A DNA stretch of 13,355 nt, from assembly GCA_030018855.1 (NCBI GenBank), contig JASEHG010000035.1, positions 1 through 13,355 of the forward strand, given 5' to 3'. Each line of letters starts with the position of its first letter. Position 1 is the first letter of the stretch. Origin of the DNA: Candidatus Brocadiaceae bacterium. Its GTDB lineage: Bacteria > Planctomycetota > Brocadiia > Brocadiales > Bathyanammoxibiaceae. A program made the translations under genes and the position numbers. Positions 6,198-12,690 of the stretch are shown piece after piece. The notes under the pieces were generated by a model, which saw only the letters and a list, made by a program, of their open reading frames with translations, did not search any database and was not told where the DNA came from.

Positions 6198-7277
6198 ATG
6201 TATCTGGACGTAATTATAACCTTGTTAAAGATAGCCATAGTCTTTGGCTTCGTCTTAAACGTGGCGGCTATCCTGAGCTGGGCGGAGAGGAAGCAGAGCG
6301 CAGTGATGCAGGACCGCATAGGGGCAAACCGTGCAGACGTCCTGGGGTTCAGGATATTCGGGTTATTCCACCCCATAGCCGATACTATCAAGATGCTAAC
6401 AAAAGAGGACTGGGTGCCTCCAGCAGGGGACGCCTTCGTCCATACCCTGGCCCCCTTCCTGGCCCTCTTTACGGCCCTGGTGGTCTTTGCAGTGATCCCC
6501 TTCGGGGATACGCTCCATATCGCCGGGAGGGATATCCCCCTGCAGATAGCAGACCTTAACGTGGGGATACTCTTTATCGTGGCCTTCGGCGGACTTGGCT
6601 TCTACAGCGTGGTGCTGGCTGGCTGGTCTTCCGAGAACAAGTATTCCCTGCTGGGGAGTATCAGGGCGGCGGCCCAGCTCATCTCCTATGAACTTGCCCT
6701 GGGCCTCTCCATCGTAGGGATCGTCATGGCCTATGGCTCAATAGAGTTAGACGACATAGCAAGGGGACAGGGGCAATACGTCCTGGGGGTCATACCCTAC
6801 TGGGGGATAGTGGCCCAGCCCCTGGGGTTCATCCTGTTCTTTACTGCCGCCATGGCGGAGACCAAGCGTGTCCCCTTTGACCTGCCCGAGAGCGAGTCGG
6901 AGATTATTGGTTACTTCACTGAGTACAGCGGCATGAAGTTCGGTGCCTTCTGGATGGGTGAATTTATAGAGGTCATATCGGTGGCGGGGGTGGTAACGGC
7001 CCTTTATTTTGGAGGATGGCAGATACCTTTTCTCAGTAACCAAGGGGTATTCATTCCCGGACTGTTTACCATCCCCCTGCCGCACCTCCTAGTAGTCCTA
7101 CTCCAGGTCTCAGCCTTTGGCCTGAAGGTGCTGTTCTTCTGCTGGTTCATGCTCCTGGTCAGGTGGACGCTCCCCCGGTTCCGCTACGACCAGCTCATGG
7201 CCTTTGGCTGGAAATTTATGGTCCCCCTGGCCCTTGTTAATATAGCGGTCACGGGGTTAATAAAATATGTCTTTTAA
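6198..7277 (+). CDS. nuoH: NADH-quinone oxidoreductase subunit H (ND1 homologue)
   Basis: NuoH is the ND1-type membrane subunit that forms the entry and lower part of the quinone channel. From the ATG at 6198 the product is 359 residues and has about eight hydrophobic segments. Family hallmarks are WAERKQSAVMQDRIGANR (28-45) and the acidic cytoplasmic loop LPESESEIIGYFTEYSGMKF. That loop has one residue fewer between the ESE and TEY parts than the common ESELVAGYxTEY form. The start was chosen for its GAGGGA site; the longer reading from 6165 begins inside a repeat. The stop TAA shares bases with the start of the repeat cluster downstream. Confidence 0.95.
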   Translation: MYLDVIITLLKIAIVFGFVLNVAAILSWAERKQSAVMQDRIGANRADVLGFRIFGLFHPIADTIKMLTKEDWVPPAGDAFVHTLAPFLALFTALVVFAVIPFGDTLHIAGRDIPLQIADLNVGILFIVAFGGLGFYSVVLAGWSSENKYSLLGSIRAAAQLISYELALGLSIVGIVMAYGSIELDDIARGQGQYVLGVIPYWGIVAQPLGFILFFTAAMAETKRVPFDLPESESEIIGYFTEYSGMKFGAFWMGEFIEVISVAGVVTALYFGGWQIPFLSNQGVFIPGLFTIPLPHLLVVLLQVSAFGLKVLFFCWFMLLVRWTLPRFRYDQLMAFGWKFMVPLALVNIAVTGLIKYVF

Positions 7278-7351
7278 CAGTAGTCAGTAGACATAGTAGC
7301 CGCAACCTTTAGGTTGCGTTGTTTCTCGCAGGCTAAAGCCTGCGGCTACTA
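7277..7351. repeat. Composite repeat between nuoH and nuoI
   Basis: A 17-bp leader at 7277-7293 (identical to 6125-6141) is followed by a 58-bp element at 7294-7351. The element has 11-bp perfect terminal inverted repeats TAGTAGCCGCA (7294-7304) and TGCGGCTACTA (7341-7351). Each end also belongs to a local hairpin: CGCAACCT-TT-AGGTTGCG (7301-7318) and CGCAGGCT-AA-AGCCTGCG (7327-7344). It can therefore fold either as one long stem or as two hairpins. It carries no ORF. A related hairpin lies upstream of nuoN at 12654-12671. Confidence 0.9.
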
Positions 7352-7376
7352 GCTACTTCTTATCAAAGGATAAAAG

Positions 7377-7952
7377 ATGAAGATAGTTGGCCACAATCTG
7401 ACCACCAAGGAGAGTTTCTACTTCTTTGAGATAGCAAAGGGGCTATGGATAACCTCCCGCCATTTCATTTATAACATGTACTTCCATATTGCCCATCTGC
7501 TTGGAAAGTACCCGGAGGTACCGGCGGCAGTAACCATACAGTACCCGGAGGAGAAAATACCGTTGTCCAGGAGATGGAGGGGCAGGCACCGCATCAACGC
7601 CCGTCCAGATGGTTCCCCGAGGTGCGTGGCCTGTATGCTGTGTGAGACCGTCTGTCCGGTCCAGTGCATCCATATCGTGGCTGGAGAACATCCTGACCCT
7701 GCCATTGAAAAGTATCCCGTGAGTTTTGAGATAGACGTAACCAGGTGTTGCTGGTGTGGGATGTGTGAAGAGGCCTGCCCTGTGGACGCCCTTTATATGG
7801 ACACAGGGAAGAACCCGGAGCCAGGGTTTAGCAGGGAGGATCTGCTTTACCGCAAGGAACAGCTTGTTAAGGAGATGCCTCTCCCAGGTTGTCAACGCAG
7901 TCTCAACGCCCCGGGCCAGGGACCTATGGAGGCGAACCCATTAGGACTATAA
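7377..7952 (+). CDS. nuoI: NADH-quinone oxidoreductase subunit I (N6a/N6b)
   Basis: NuoI is the 8Fe ferredoxin-type subunit that carries clusters N6a and N6b between NuoG and NuoB. The 191-residue product has two 4Fe-4S motifs: Cys83, Cys86, Cys89, Cys93 and Cys124, Cys127, Cys130, Cys134, each followed by Pro. An additional Cys125 sits beside the first ligand of the second motif. The N-terminal amphipathic segment (about 13-45) that docks on the membrane arm is present. The start ATG at 7377 has a good AAAGGA (7365-7370) six bases upstream. The C-terminal tail after about residue 160 is rich in Pro, Gly and Asn and is variable in the family. Confidence 0.96.
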   Translation: MKIVGHNLTTKESFYFFEIAKGLWITSRHFIYNMYFHIAHLLGKYPEVPAAVTIQYPEEKIPLSRRWRGRHRINARPDGSPRCVACMLCETVCPVQCIHIVAGEHPDPAIEKYPVSFEIDVTRCCWCGMCEEACPVDALYMDTGKNPEPGFSREDLLYRKEQLVKEMPLPGCQRSLNAPGQGPMEANPLGL

Positions 7953-7954
7953 AA

Positions 7955-7984
7955 AGTTCAAAGGTTCAAAAGTTTAAGGTTTAA
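7955..7984 (+). repeat. Short periodic repeat just before nuoJ
   Basis: Four imperfect units of 7-8 bases follow each other: AGTTCAAA (7955-7962), GGTTCAAA (7963-7970), AGTTTAA (7971-7977), GGTTTAA (7978-7984). They fill the I/J gap, and the A of the nuoJ ATG is the last base of the fourth unit. The AAGG at 7976-7979 inside the array is the only Shine-Dalgarno-like sequence for nuoJ. Confidence 0.75.
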
Positions 7985-8484
7985 TGGAAAATCTATTCTT
8001 TTACATAGCGGCAATACTGGCGGTGGCCTCGGCAGGCTCGGTCATCCTGCAGAGGAAGGTCATGTACAGCGTCCTCTCCCTGATAGTTGCCTTGCTCGCC
8101 GTGGCGTGGATGTACGCCATGCTCAGTGCCCCGTTCCTGGCCGTGGTACAGGTAATACTTTACGCCGGGGCAATAATGGTGTTGTTCCTATTTGTGGTTA
8201 TGATGCTAAAGTATGAGAAGACGGAGATACAGCGCTTCCGTCCGGGGCTACTGTGGTGTATGGGGCTGCTGGTGGCCGTGTTCTTTTTGATGAAATTGAT
8301 TTACGTCATTAACAGGGCAAGCAGCCTGACCCCCCAGGTAGCGACGTTACCGCCAGATTTTGGGAGTATCAAGTCCCTGGGGGGTGTACTCTACACCCAA
8401 TACCTCTTACCCGTGGAGCTTACAGGCATCCTACTACTGGTGGCCGTGGTAGGCGTAGCCCTACTCTCGGGGATAAAGAAATGA
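7984..8484 (+). CDS. nuoJ: NADH-quinone oxidoreductase subunit J (ND6 homologue)
   Basis: NuoJ is the ND6-type membrane subunit; its third helix contains the pi-bulge thought to rearrange during coupling of quinone chemistry to proton pumping. The 166-residue product has five hydrophobic segments and the hallmark YAGAIMVLFLFVVMM, with Tyr60 and Gly62 in helix 3. Length is normal and the C-terminus ends shortly after the last helix. The start lies at the end of a short periodic repeat. The stop is followed almost immediately by a MITE-like element that pushes nuoK 256 bases away. Confidence 0.95.
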   Translation: MENLFFYIAAILAVASAGSVILQRKVMYSVLSLIVALLAVAWMYAMLSAPFLAVVQVILYAGAIMVLFLFVVMMLKYEKTEIQRFRPGLLWCMGLLVAVFFLMKLIYVINRASSLTPQVATLPPDFGSIKSLGGVLYTQYLLPVELTGILLLVAVVGVALLSGIKK

Positions 8485-8493
8485 ATATTATGA

Positions 8494-8710
8494 GACCTCT
8501 GCAAATCCGCCTGGGGCGGACTGTGCCTTTAGTTTCCCCCTCCCTAGAGGGGAGGGGGAAGGGGGAGGGTGATTTTCAAATCTACCCGATCCAGTCTGGC
8601 ATAAATGGATATGCCGTAGGATTGACAAATCACCCCCACCCTTCCCTCCCCCCTCAAGGGGGAGGGTTCATCGTGGCGGCTACCACTAATAGTAGGGTTT
8701 TGCAGAGGCC
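8494..8710. mobile_element. MITE-like element between nuoJ and nuoK
   Basis: Terminal inverted repeats CCTCTGCAAA (8496-8505) and TTTGCAGAGG (8699-8708) bound a segment of about 217 bp without a credible gene. Inside are TCCGCC-TGG-GGCGGA (8506-8520), long imperfect G-rich/C-rich arms (about 8536-8575 against 8627-8667, both ending in a TGATTT/AAATCA pair) and a central hairpin GGCATA...TATGCC (8598-8615). The direct repeat TATTATGA flanks the element at 8486-8493 and 8714-8721, a probable 8-bp target duplication. It encodes no transposase, so it would need one acting in trans. It accounts for the whole J/K gap of 256 bases. Confidence 0.85.
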
Positions 8711-8740
8711 TTGTATTATGAATGTAATGGTGAGGAATAG

Positions 8741-9043
8741 ATGCTAGCAACTGACCAGTACTTAATGGTAGGGGTTGTCCTCTTTGGAATAGGGGTGATA
8801 GGCTTCCTGACCCGCAGGAACGTCATAGTCCTCCTTATGTGTATAGAGCTTATGATTAATGGGGCAGGGCTGGCCTTTGTATCCTTTTGCCGTCAGACAG
8901 GCTCCCTGGAGGGTCAGGTCTTTGTCCTCTTTGCCATGGTCATAGCGGCCGTAGAGATTGCCGTGGCCCTTTCCATAGTCCTGCTAGTGTTCAGGAACAG
9001 GGCCACACTGGACGTGGACGAGATGGAGGTACTCAAGTGGTAG
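8741..9043 (+). CDS. nuoK: NADH-quinone oxidoreductase subunit K (ND4L homologue)
   Basis: NuoK is the ND4L-type subunit with three transmembrane helices and part of the fourth proton path. The 100-residue product has the two conserved membrane glutamates, Glu36 (MCIELM) and Glu72 (AAVEIAVALS), at the same positions as in Escherichia coli. The ATG at 8741 has GAGGA a few bases upstream (about 8732-8736). The 3' end overlaps nuoL: the GTG start of nuoL and its Shine-Dalgarno both lie within nuoK. The upstream gap is filled by a MITE-like element, but the 20 bases before the ATG look like original leader. Confidence 0.96.
   Translation: MLATDQYLMVGVVLFGIGVIGFLTRRNVIVLLMCIELMINGAGLAFVSFCRQTGSLEGQVFVLFAMVIAAVEIAVALSIVLLVFRNRATLDVDEMEVLKW
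9025..9030 (+). promoter_or_regulatory. Ribosome binding site that fixes the nuoL GTG start
   Basis: GGAGGT, a near-perfect Shine-Dalgarno, lies inside the last codons of nuoK and 6 bases before GTG at 9037. No in-frame ATG is suitably placed, and any start further upstream would read nuoK in the wrong frame. Confidence 0.8.
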
Positions 9044-10962
9044 AGGCGACGGGTCTCTTCAGCAAGCTGTGGCTCGTACCTGCCTTACCCCTCGCCGGGG
9101 CGCTCTTCAATTGCCTCCTGGGGAGGCAGGTGAGCAATTTTGTCGTAAGTATCGTAGCCTGTGGCAGTGTAGGGCTTGCCGCCGCCCTGTCTCTACTCCT
9201 CTTCAATTCCTTCCTGAAGCTCCCCGTTGAACAGCGGCACATAGAGTTGTGCATGTACAACTGGATACCCTCCGGGGACTTCAGTGCACCGATAGACCTG
9301 CTTCTTGACCCCTTATCAATGGTTATGATTACCATGGTCTCAGGGGTAAGCTTCCTGATACACGTCTACTCTGTGGGGTACATGAGCCGGGACGAGAGTT
9401 TTGCCAGGTATTTCTTCTACCTGAACCTGTTTGTCTTCTTTATGCTCCTCCTGGTACTGGCGGGGAATTTCCTGGTACTCTACATAGGTTGGGAGGGCGT
9501 GGGGACGTGTTCCTATTTACTGATAAGCTTCCTGTATCATAAACAGTCGGCGGCCAGGGCAGGGCTGAAGGCGTTTGTAGTTACTCGTTTTGGAGACTTC
9601 TTCTTTACCCTGGGGATAATGCTGGTCTTTGTCCAGTTTAAGAGCATATATTTTGGAGAGGTCTTGCCCAGGGCCCATGAGGTGCTGACGCCTGTCATGG
9701 CCACCTGGATAGCCCTCCTCATATTTGGCGGGGCAGTGGGCAAGTCGGCCCAGGTGCCTCTCCACACGTGGCTGCCCGATGCCATGGAGGCACCCACCCC
9801 CGTGAGTGCCCTCATCCATGCCGCCACAATGGTCACTGCGGGCGTCTACCTGGTGGCCAGGTGTTATCCTATATTCCAACTCTCCCCCACGGCTATGTCT
9901 ACGGTGGCGGTTATTGGCCTCCTTACTGCCGTTATCTCTGCCACCATTGCCTTGGTGAATAACGATATAAAGAGGATACTTGCCTACTCCACGGTCAGTC
10001 AGCTAGGCCACATGTTCATCGGGTTAGGGGTTGGTGCACCGGCGGCGGCCATCTTCCACCTCCTTACCCATGCCTTTGCCAAGGCCCTCTTGTTCCTTGG
10101 GGCAGGGGCAGTCATCCATGCCCTCCATGAGGAGATGGACATAAGGCGGATGGGGGCACTTAAAGGTCAGATACCCTCCACCTTCTGGACCTTCCTGGTG
10201 GGGGCGCTGGCCATGGCTGGCATACCTGGCCTTGCAGGCTTCTTCAGCAAGGATGCCATACTGGAGGCCACCTTTACCAATGGGGGGGCGCTCCTGTGGC
10301 TAATAATGGTAGTTACTGCCGGCCTTACGGCATTCTATTGTTTCAGGCTCTTCTTTAATGCCTTTCTGGGTGAAAAGAGGTGGGACCCGCACGTGGAGGA
10401 GGTGCATCATCCAGCCCCGGTGATGACCATCCCCCTGATGCTCCTGGCTGTGTTGGCGGCGGTGGGAGGCTACATGGGTGTGCCCCATGCCCTGGGTGGT
10501 GCAGACAGGATAAGCTCCTTCCTTGCCCCTGTCTTTCCACCGGCACACCATACTGACGGAGGGTCGTCCCCCAGGTTGCTGGAGATTGTACTGATGGCCG
10601 TGTCCTCTCTGTCTGCCCTGGGAGGGATAAGTCTGGCCTATTTCTTCTACGTCATGCCTGGCAACAGGGAGATACCGGAGAGGTTGAGACAGACCTTTAG
10701 CGGCGTATATGACGCCCTTTCCAACGGGTGGTATTTTGATAAGGTTTACCAGGCGGTCTTTGTGGACAGGTTCATGGGAGCGGCCAATTTCTTCTGGCAG
10801 GCAGTGGATACCTCCGTGCTGGATATGACGGTAAGGGGATTGGCTGGCCTCATATTGGGAGGCGGGGAGATTGTACCCAGACTCCAGACGGGGCTGGTAA
10901 GGTGGTACGCCCTGTTTATGGTAGCAGGGGCAGTAGTGATAATGGGGTATCTTTTCTTGTAG
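9037..10962 (+). CDS. nuoL: NADH-quinone oxidoreductase subunit L (ND5 homologue)
   Basis: NuoL is the distal antiporter-like pump subunit (ND5), with a long lateral helix running along the membrane arm. From the GTG at 9037 the product is 641 residues, the normal size. Key residues are Glu153 (GWEGVGTCSYL), Lys236 in GKSAQVPLHTWLPDA, Lys349 in THAFAKALLF and Lys405 in GFFSKDA, matching the Glu/Lys proton-path residues of the family. The C-terminal part (NGWYFDKVYQAVFVDRFM, then a final helix) is the lateral helix region. nuoL overlaps nuoK by 7 bases. The TAG stop abuts a hairpin repeat at 10963-10984. Confidence 0.95.
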   Translation: MVEATGLFSKLWLVPALPLAGALFNCLLGRQVSNFVVSIVACGSVGLAAALSLLLFNSFLKLPVEQRHIELCMYNWIPSGDFSAPIDLLLDPLSMVMITMVSGVSFLIHVYSVGYMSRDESFARYFFYLNLFVFFMLLLVLAGNFLVLYIGWEGVGTCSYLLISFLYHKQSAARAGLKAFVVTRFGDFFFTLGIMLVFVQFKSIYFGEVLPRAHEVLTPVMATWIALLIFGGAVGKSAQVPLHTWLPDAMEAPTPVSALIHAATMVTAGVYLVARCYPIFQLSPTAMSTVAVIGLLTAVISATIALVNNDIKRILAYSTVSQLGHMFIGLGVGAPAAAIFHLLTHAFAKALLFLGAGAVIHALHEEMDIRRMGALKGQIPSTFWTFLVGALAMAGIPGLAGFFSKDAILEATFTNGGALLWLIMVVTAGLTAFYCFRLFFNAFLGEKRWDPHVEEVHHPAPVMTIPLMLLAVLAAVGGYMGVPHALGGADRISSFLAPVFPPAHHTDGGSSPRLLEIVLMAVSSLSALGGISLAYFFYVMPGNREIPERLRQTFSGVYDALSNGWYFDKVYQAVFVDRFMGAANFFWQAVDTSVLDMTVRGLAGLILGGGEIVPRLQTGLVRWYALFMVAGAVVIMGYLFL

Positions 10963-10984
10963 GGACAGACCTTTAGGTCTGTCC
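10963..10984. repeat. 22-bp hairpin between nuoL and nuoM
   Basis: Arms GGACAGACCT (10963-10972) and AGGTCTGTCC (10975-10984) are perfect, with a TT loop, starting directly after the nuoL TAG. GTGGACAG at 10993-11000 repeats part of it. The CCTTTAGG centre is like the hairpin at 7301-7318. There is no T-run after the stem, so it is more likely a dispersed repeat or an mRNA-stability hairpin than a terminator. Confidence 0.85.
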
Positions 10985-11012
10985 ATTTAGTGGTGGACAG
11001 AAGGCGAAGGAA

Positions 11013-12596
11013 ATGGACATAACGCACTGGCCAGTCTTATCCATACTTATATTACTGCCAGCGATAGGGGCAGGGCTGATATTCCTCATCCCCTGGGCGG
11101 ATGAGTTCCTGCCCAGGATTCTGGCCCTCCTCGTAGCAGGGGTGAACCTCCTCCTATCTCTGGCCCTTTTCAGGGCCTTCAACCCCGCCTCGGGAGGGAT
11201 GCAGTTTGTGGAGCGGAGGGATTGGATACCAGATTTGGGGGCCGGCTACAGCCTTGGGGTGGATGGCATAAGCCTCTTTATGGTGCTCATTACCACCTTC
11301 ATGGTATTCCTGGCGCTCTTAAGCTCGTGGGGGGAGGTGGAGAGGCGTCCCGGACTCTTCTCAGGGTTTATCCTCCTTATGGAGGCAGGTCTCCTGGGGA
11401 TATTCCTCAGCCTGGACTTGTTACTGTTCTATGTCTTCTGGGAGATAATGCTGGTGCCCATGTACTTCCTTATCGGCCTGTGGGGATTAGAGAACAGACG
11501 TTACGCTACGATAAAGCTTATTATATACACCATGGGTGGGAGCCTGCTCATGCTGGTGGCCATCCTTTCCCTGTACTTCCTCCACCACGCCCAGACTGGC
11601 ACGTATACCTTTGACATTGTCCAGCTCTATGAGACCTCAATACCGGCCTATGCCCTTCTCCCCATGGGGTTCGCCTTCTTTGTGGCCTTTGCCGTAAAGT
11701 CGCCCCTCGTCCCCTTCCACACGTGGCTCCCCGATGCCCACGCTGAGGCGCCCATCTCCGGGGCCGTGGACATAACGGGGCTCTTGATAAAGACAGGGGC
11801 CTATGCCTTCTTGAGGTTCTTCTTGCCGTTATTCCCCGACTTCTCCGCCAGCTACGCCCCTCTTGTGGTAATGCTGGCCCTCCTGGCCAACCTCTATGGT
11901 GCGCTGATAGCCACCGTACAGGTTGACATCAAGAGGCTGATTGCCTATTCCAGTGTCAGCCACGTGGGACTAATAATCTTAGGCATATTCGTACTGAACC
12001 TCCAGGGGATAGAAGGGGCAATCCTGATGATGGTATCCATAGCCCTTTCCAGTGGGGCATTATTTATCATAGCGGGGATGCTCCATAAGAGGAGCCGCAC
12101 TAAGGACATCTCCCAGATGGGAGGCGTATGGAGGGATATGCCCCTCATGGGGGGGTTCTTTATGTTCTTTACCCTGGCGTCCGTGGGCATACCGGGGCTC
12201 TCTAACTTTGTGGGAGAATTTCTCATCTTCCTGGGGGCCTTCAGGGTGAACGTCGTTTATGGCGCAGCGGCCAGCTTTGTGGTGGTGCTTACCGCAGCGT
12301 ATCTCCTGTGGATGTTCTGGCGGGTGATGTTCGGGCCTGCCCCTGAGAGGACAAGGACCTGGTACGACCTCTCTTTCATGGAGACGGTGACCCTGACCGT
12401 CCCTGCCGTACTGGTGGTCCTCATAGGGGTGTATCCCAAGATTCTACTGGACAGGATAGAGCCTTCGGCATCGGCCCTGCTGGTGAGGGCAGAAAAGAAG
12501 CTGGCCCAGAAGGAGATACCTAAGAAGTCCGCCTCAGGCGGATCAGTTGCCGGTTATCAGTTGTCCGTGGTTAGTAACCGGAAGACTGAAGACTGA
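11013..12596 (+). CDS. nuoM: NADH-quinone oxidoreductase subunit M (ND4 homologue)
   Basis: NuoM is the ND4-type antiporter-like pump subunit. The 527-residue product keeps Glu144 (FWEIMLVPMYF), Lys229 (AVKSPLVPFHTWLPDAH) and Lys260 (LLIKTGAYAF), the expected proton-path residues, and about 14 hydrophobic segments. The family-like sequence ends near residue 505. Residues 506-527 are coded by repeat-like DNA: the TCCGCC-TCA-GGCGGA hairpin (12528-12542), a GGTTA/TAACC inverted pair and the first part of a GAAGACT tandem repeat that also supplies the TGA stop. The tail is thus probably a recent, non-conserved addition. The ATG is preceded by AAGGCGAAGGAA (11001-11012). Confidence 0.95.
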   Translation: MDITHWPVLSILILLPAIGAGLIFLIPWADEFLPRILALLVAGVNLLLSLALFRAFNPASGGMQFVERRDWIPDLGAGYSLGVDGISLFMVLITTFMVFLALLSSWGEVERRPGLFSGFILLMEAGLLGIFLSLDLLLFYVFWEIMLVPMYFLIGLWGLENRRYATIKLIIYTMGGSLLMLVAILSLYFLHHAQTGTYTFDIVQLYETSIPAYALLPMGFAFFVAFAVKSPLVPFHTWLPDAHAEAPISGAVDITGLLIKTGAYAFLRFFLPLFPDFSASYAPLVVMLALLANLYGALIATVQVDIKRLIAYSSVSHVGLIILGIFVLNLQGIEGAILMMVSIALSSGALFIIAGMLHKRSRTKDISQMGGVWRDMPLMGGFFMFFTLASVGIPGLSNFVGEFLIFLGAFRVNVVYGAAASFVVVLTAAYLLWMFWRVMFGPAPERTRTWYDLSFMETVTLTVPAVLVVLIGVYPKILLDRIEPSASALLVRAEKKLAQKEIPKKSASGGSVAGYQLSVVSNRKTED

Positions 12597-12614
12597 GAAC
12601 TGAAGACTGAGAAC
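12528..12614. repeat. Repeat tract at the nuoM 3' end
   Basis: Three kinds of repeat are stacked: TCCGCC-TCA-GGCGGA (12528-12542), CGGTTA (12551-12556) facing TAACCG (12575-12580), and two tandem 14-base copies of TGAAGACTGAGAAC (12587-12600, 12601-12614) with a partial copy before them. The tract codes the last 22 residues and the stop of NuoM and continues into the M/N gap. Confidence 0.8.
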
Positions 12615-12618
12615 TGAT

Positions 12619-12649
12619 ATGGAAATAACTTTTCCAGCCGTTAACATAG
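12619..12649 (+). repeat. Upstream duplicate of the nuoN start region
   Basis: Bases 12619-12649 match the first 31 bases of nuoN (12690-12720) with one difference, T at 12630 against C at 12701, a synonymous change of a Thr codon. The copies are 71 bases apart, so they are in different frames. Between them lie a CGCAGGCT hairpin and the nuoN Shine-Dalgarno. Confidence 0.95.
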
Positions 12650-12690
12650 TAGCCGCAGGCTTTAGCCTGCGTGTATTTAAAGGAGTCTGA
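12619..12690 (+). CDS. Possible 23-residue leader ORF created by the nuoN duplication
   Basis: The duplicated nuoN start opens a frame that begins MEITFPAVNI like NuoN, then reads through the hairpin repeat (VAAGFSLRVFKGV) and stops at TGA 12688-12690. That TGA shares its A with the nuoN ATG (TGATG), the classical arrangement for translational coupling. No clear Shine-Dalgarno precedes its ATG; the upstream sequence is GAGAACTGAT. Whether it is translated cannot be told from sequence. The peptide itself has no expected function. The alternative is a silent relic of a duplication. Confidence 0.4.
   Translation: MEITFPAVNIVAAGFSLRVFKGV
12654..12671. repeat. Hairpin between the duplicated nuoN starts
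   Basis: CGCAGGCT (12654-12661), loop TT, AGCCTGCG (12664-12671). With the preceding TAGTAGC this matches the left end of the H/I element at 7294-7304, and the hairpin arms match 7327-7344; the right TAGTAG-type terminus is missing, so it is a truncated copy. Confidence 0.85.
12681..12685 (+). promoter_or_regulatory. Ribosome binding site of nuoN
   Basis: AGGAG, preceded by AA, lies 4 bases before the ATG at 12690. The upstream duplicate ATG at 12619 lacks such a site and its frame closes at 12690, so 12690 is the true nuoN start. Confidence 0.75.

Noticed and set aside
8481..8747. 88-codon ORF overlapping the nuoJ stop and running to the nuoK start
   Set aside because: It lies almost wholly in the MITE-like element, its product is low-complexity Gly/Pro/Arg-rich with no recognisable domain, and nuoK has its own Shine-Dalgarno and start.
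8887..9036. Upstream extension of the nuoL reading frame
   Set aside because: It reads nuoK in another frame with non-membrane, low-complexity residues; the GTG at 9037 has a strong Shine-Dalgarno and gives the normal family length.
10963..10984. Intrinsic terminator after nuoL
   Set aside because: The stem is not followed by a T-run, and nuoM and nuoN of the same complex follow directly; better explained as a dispersed hairpin repeat.
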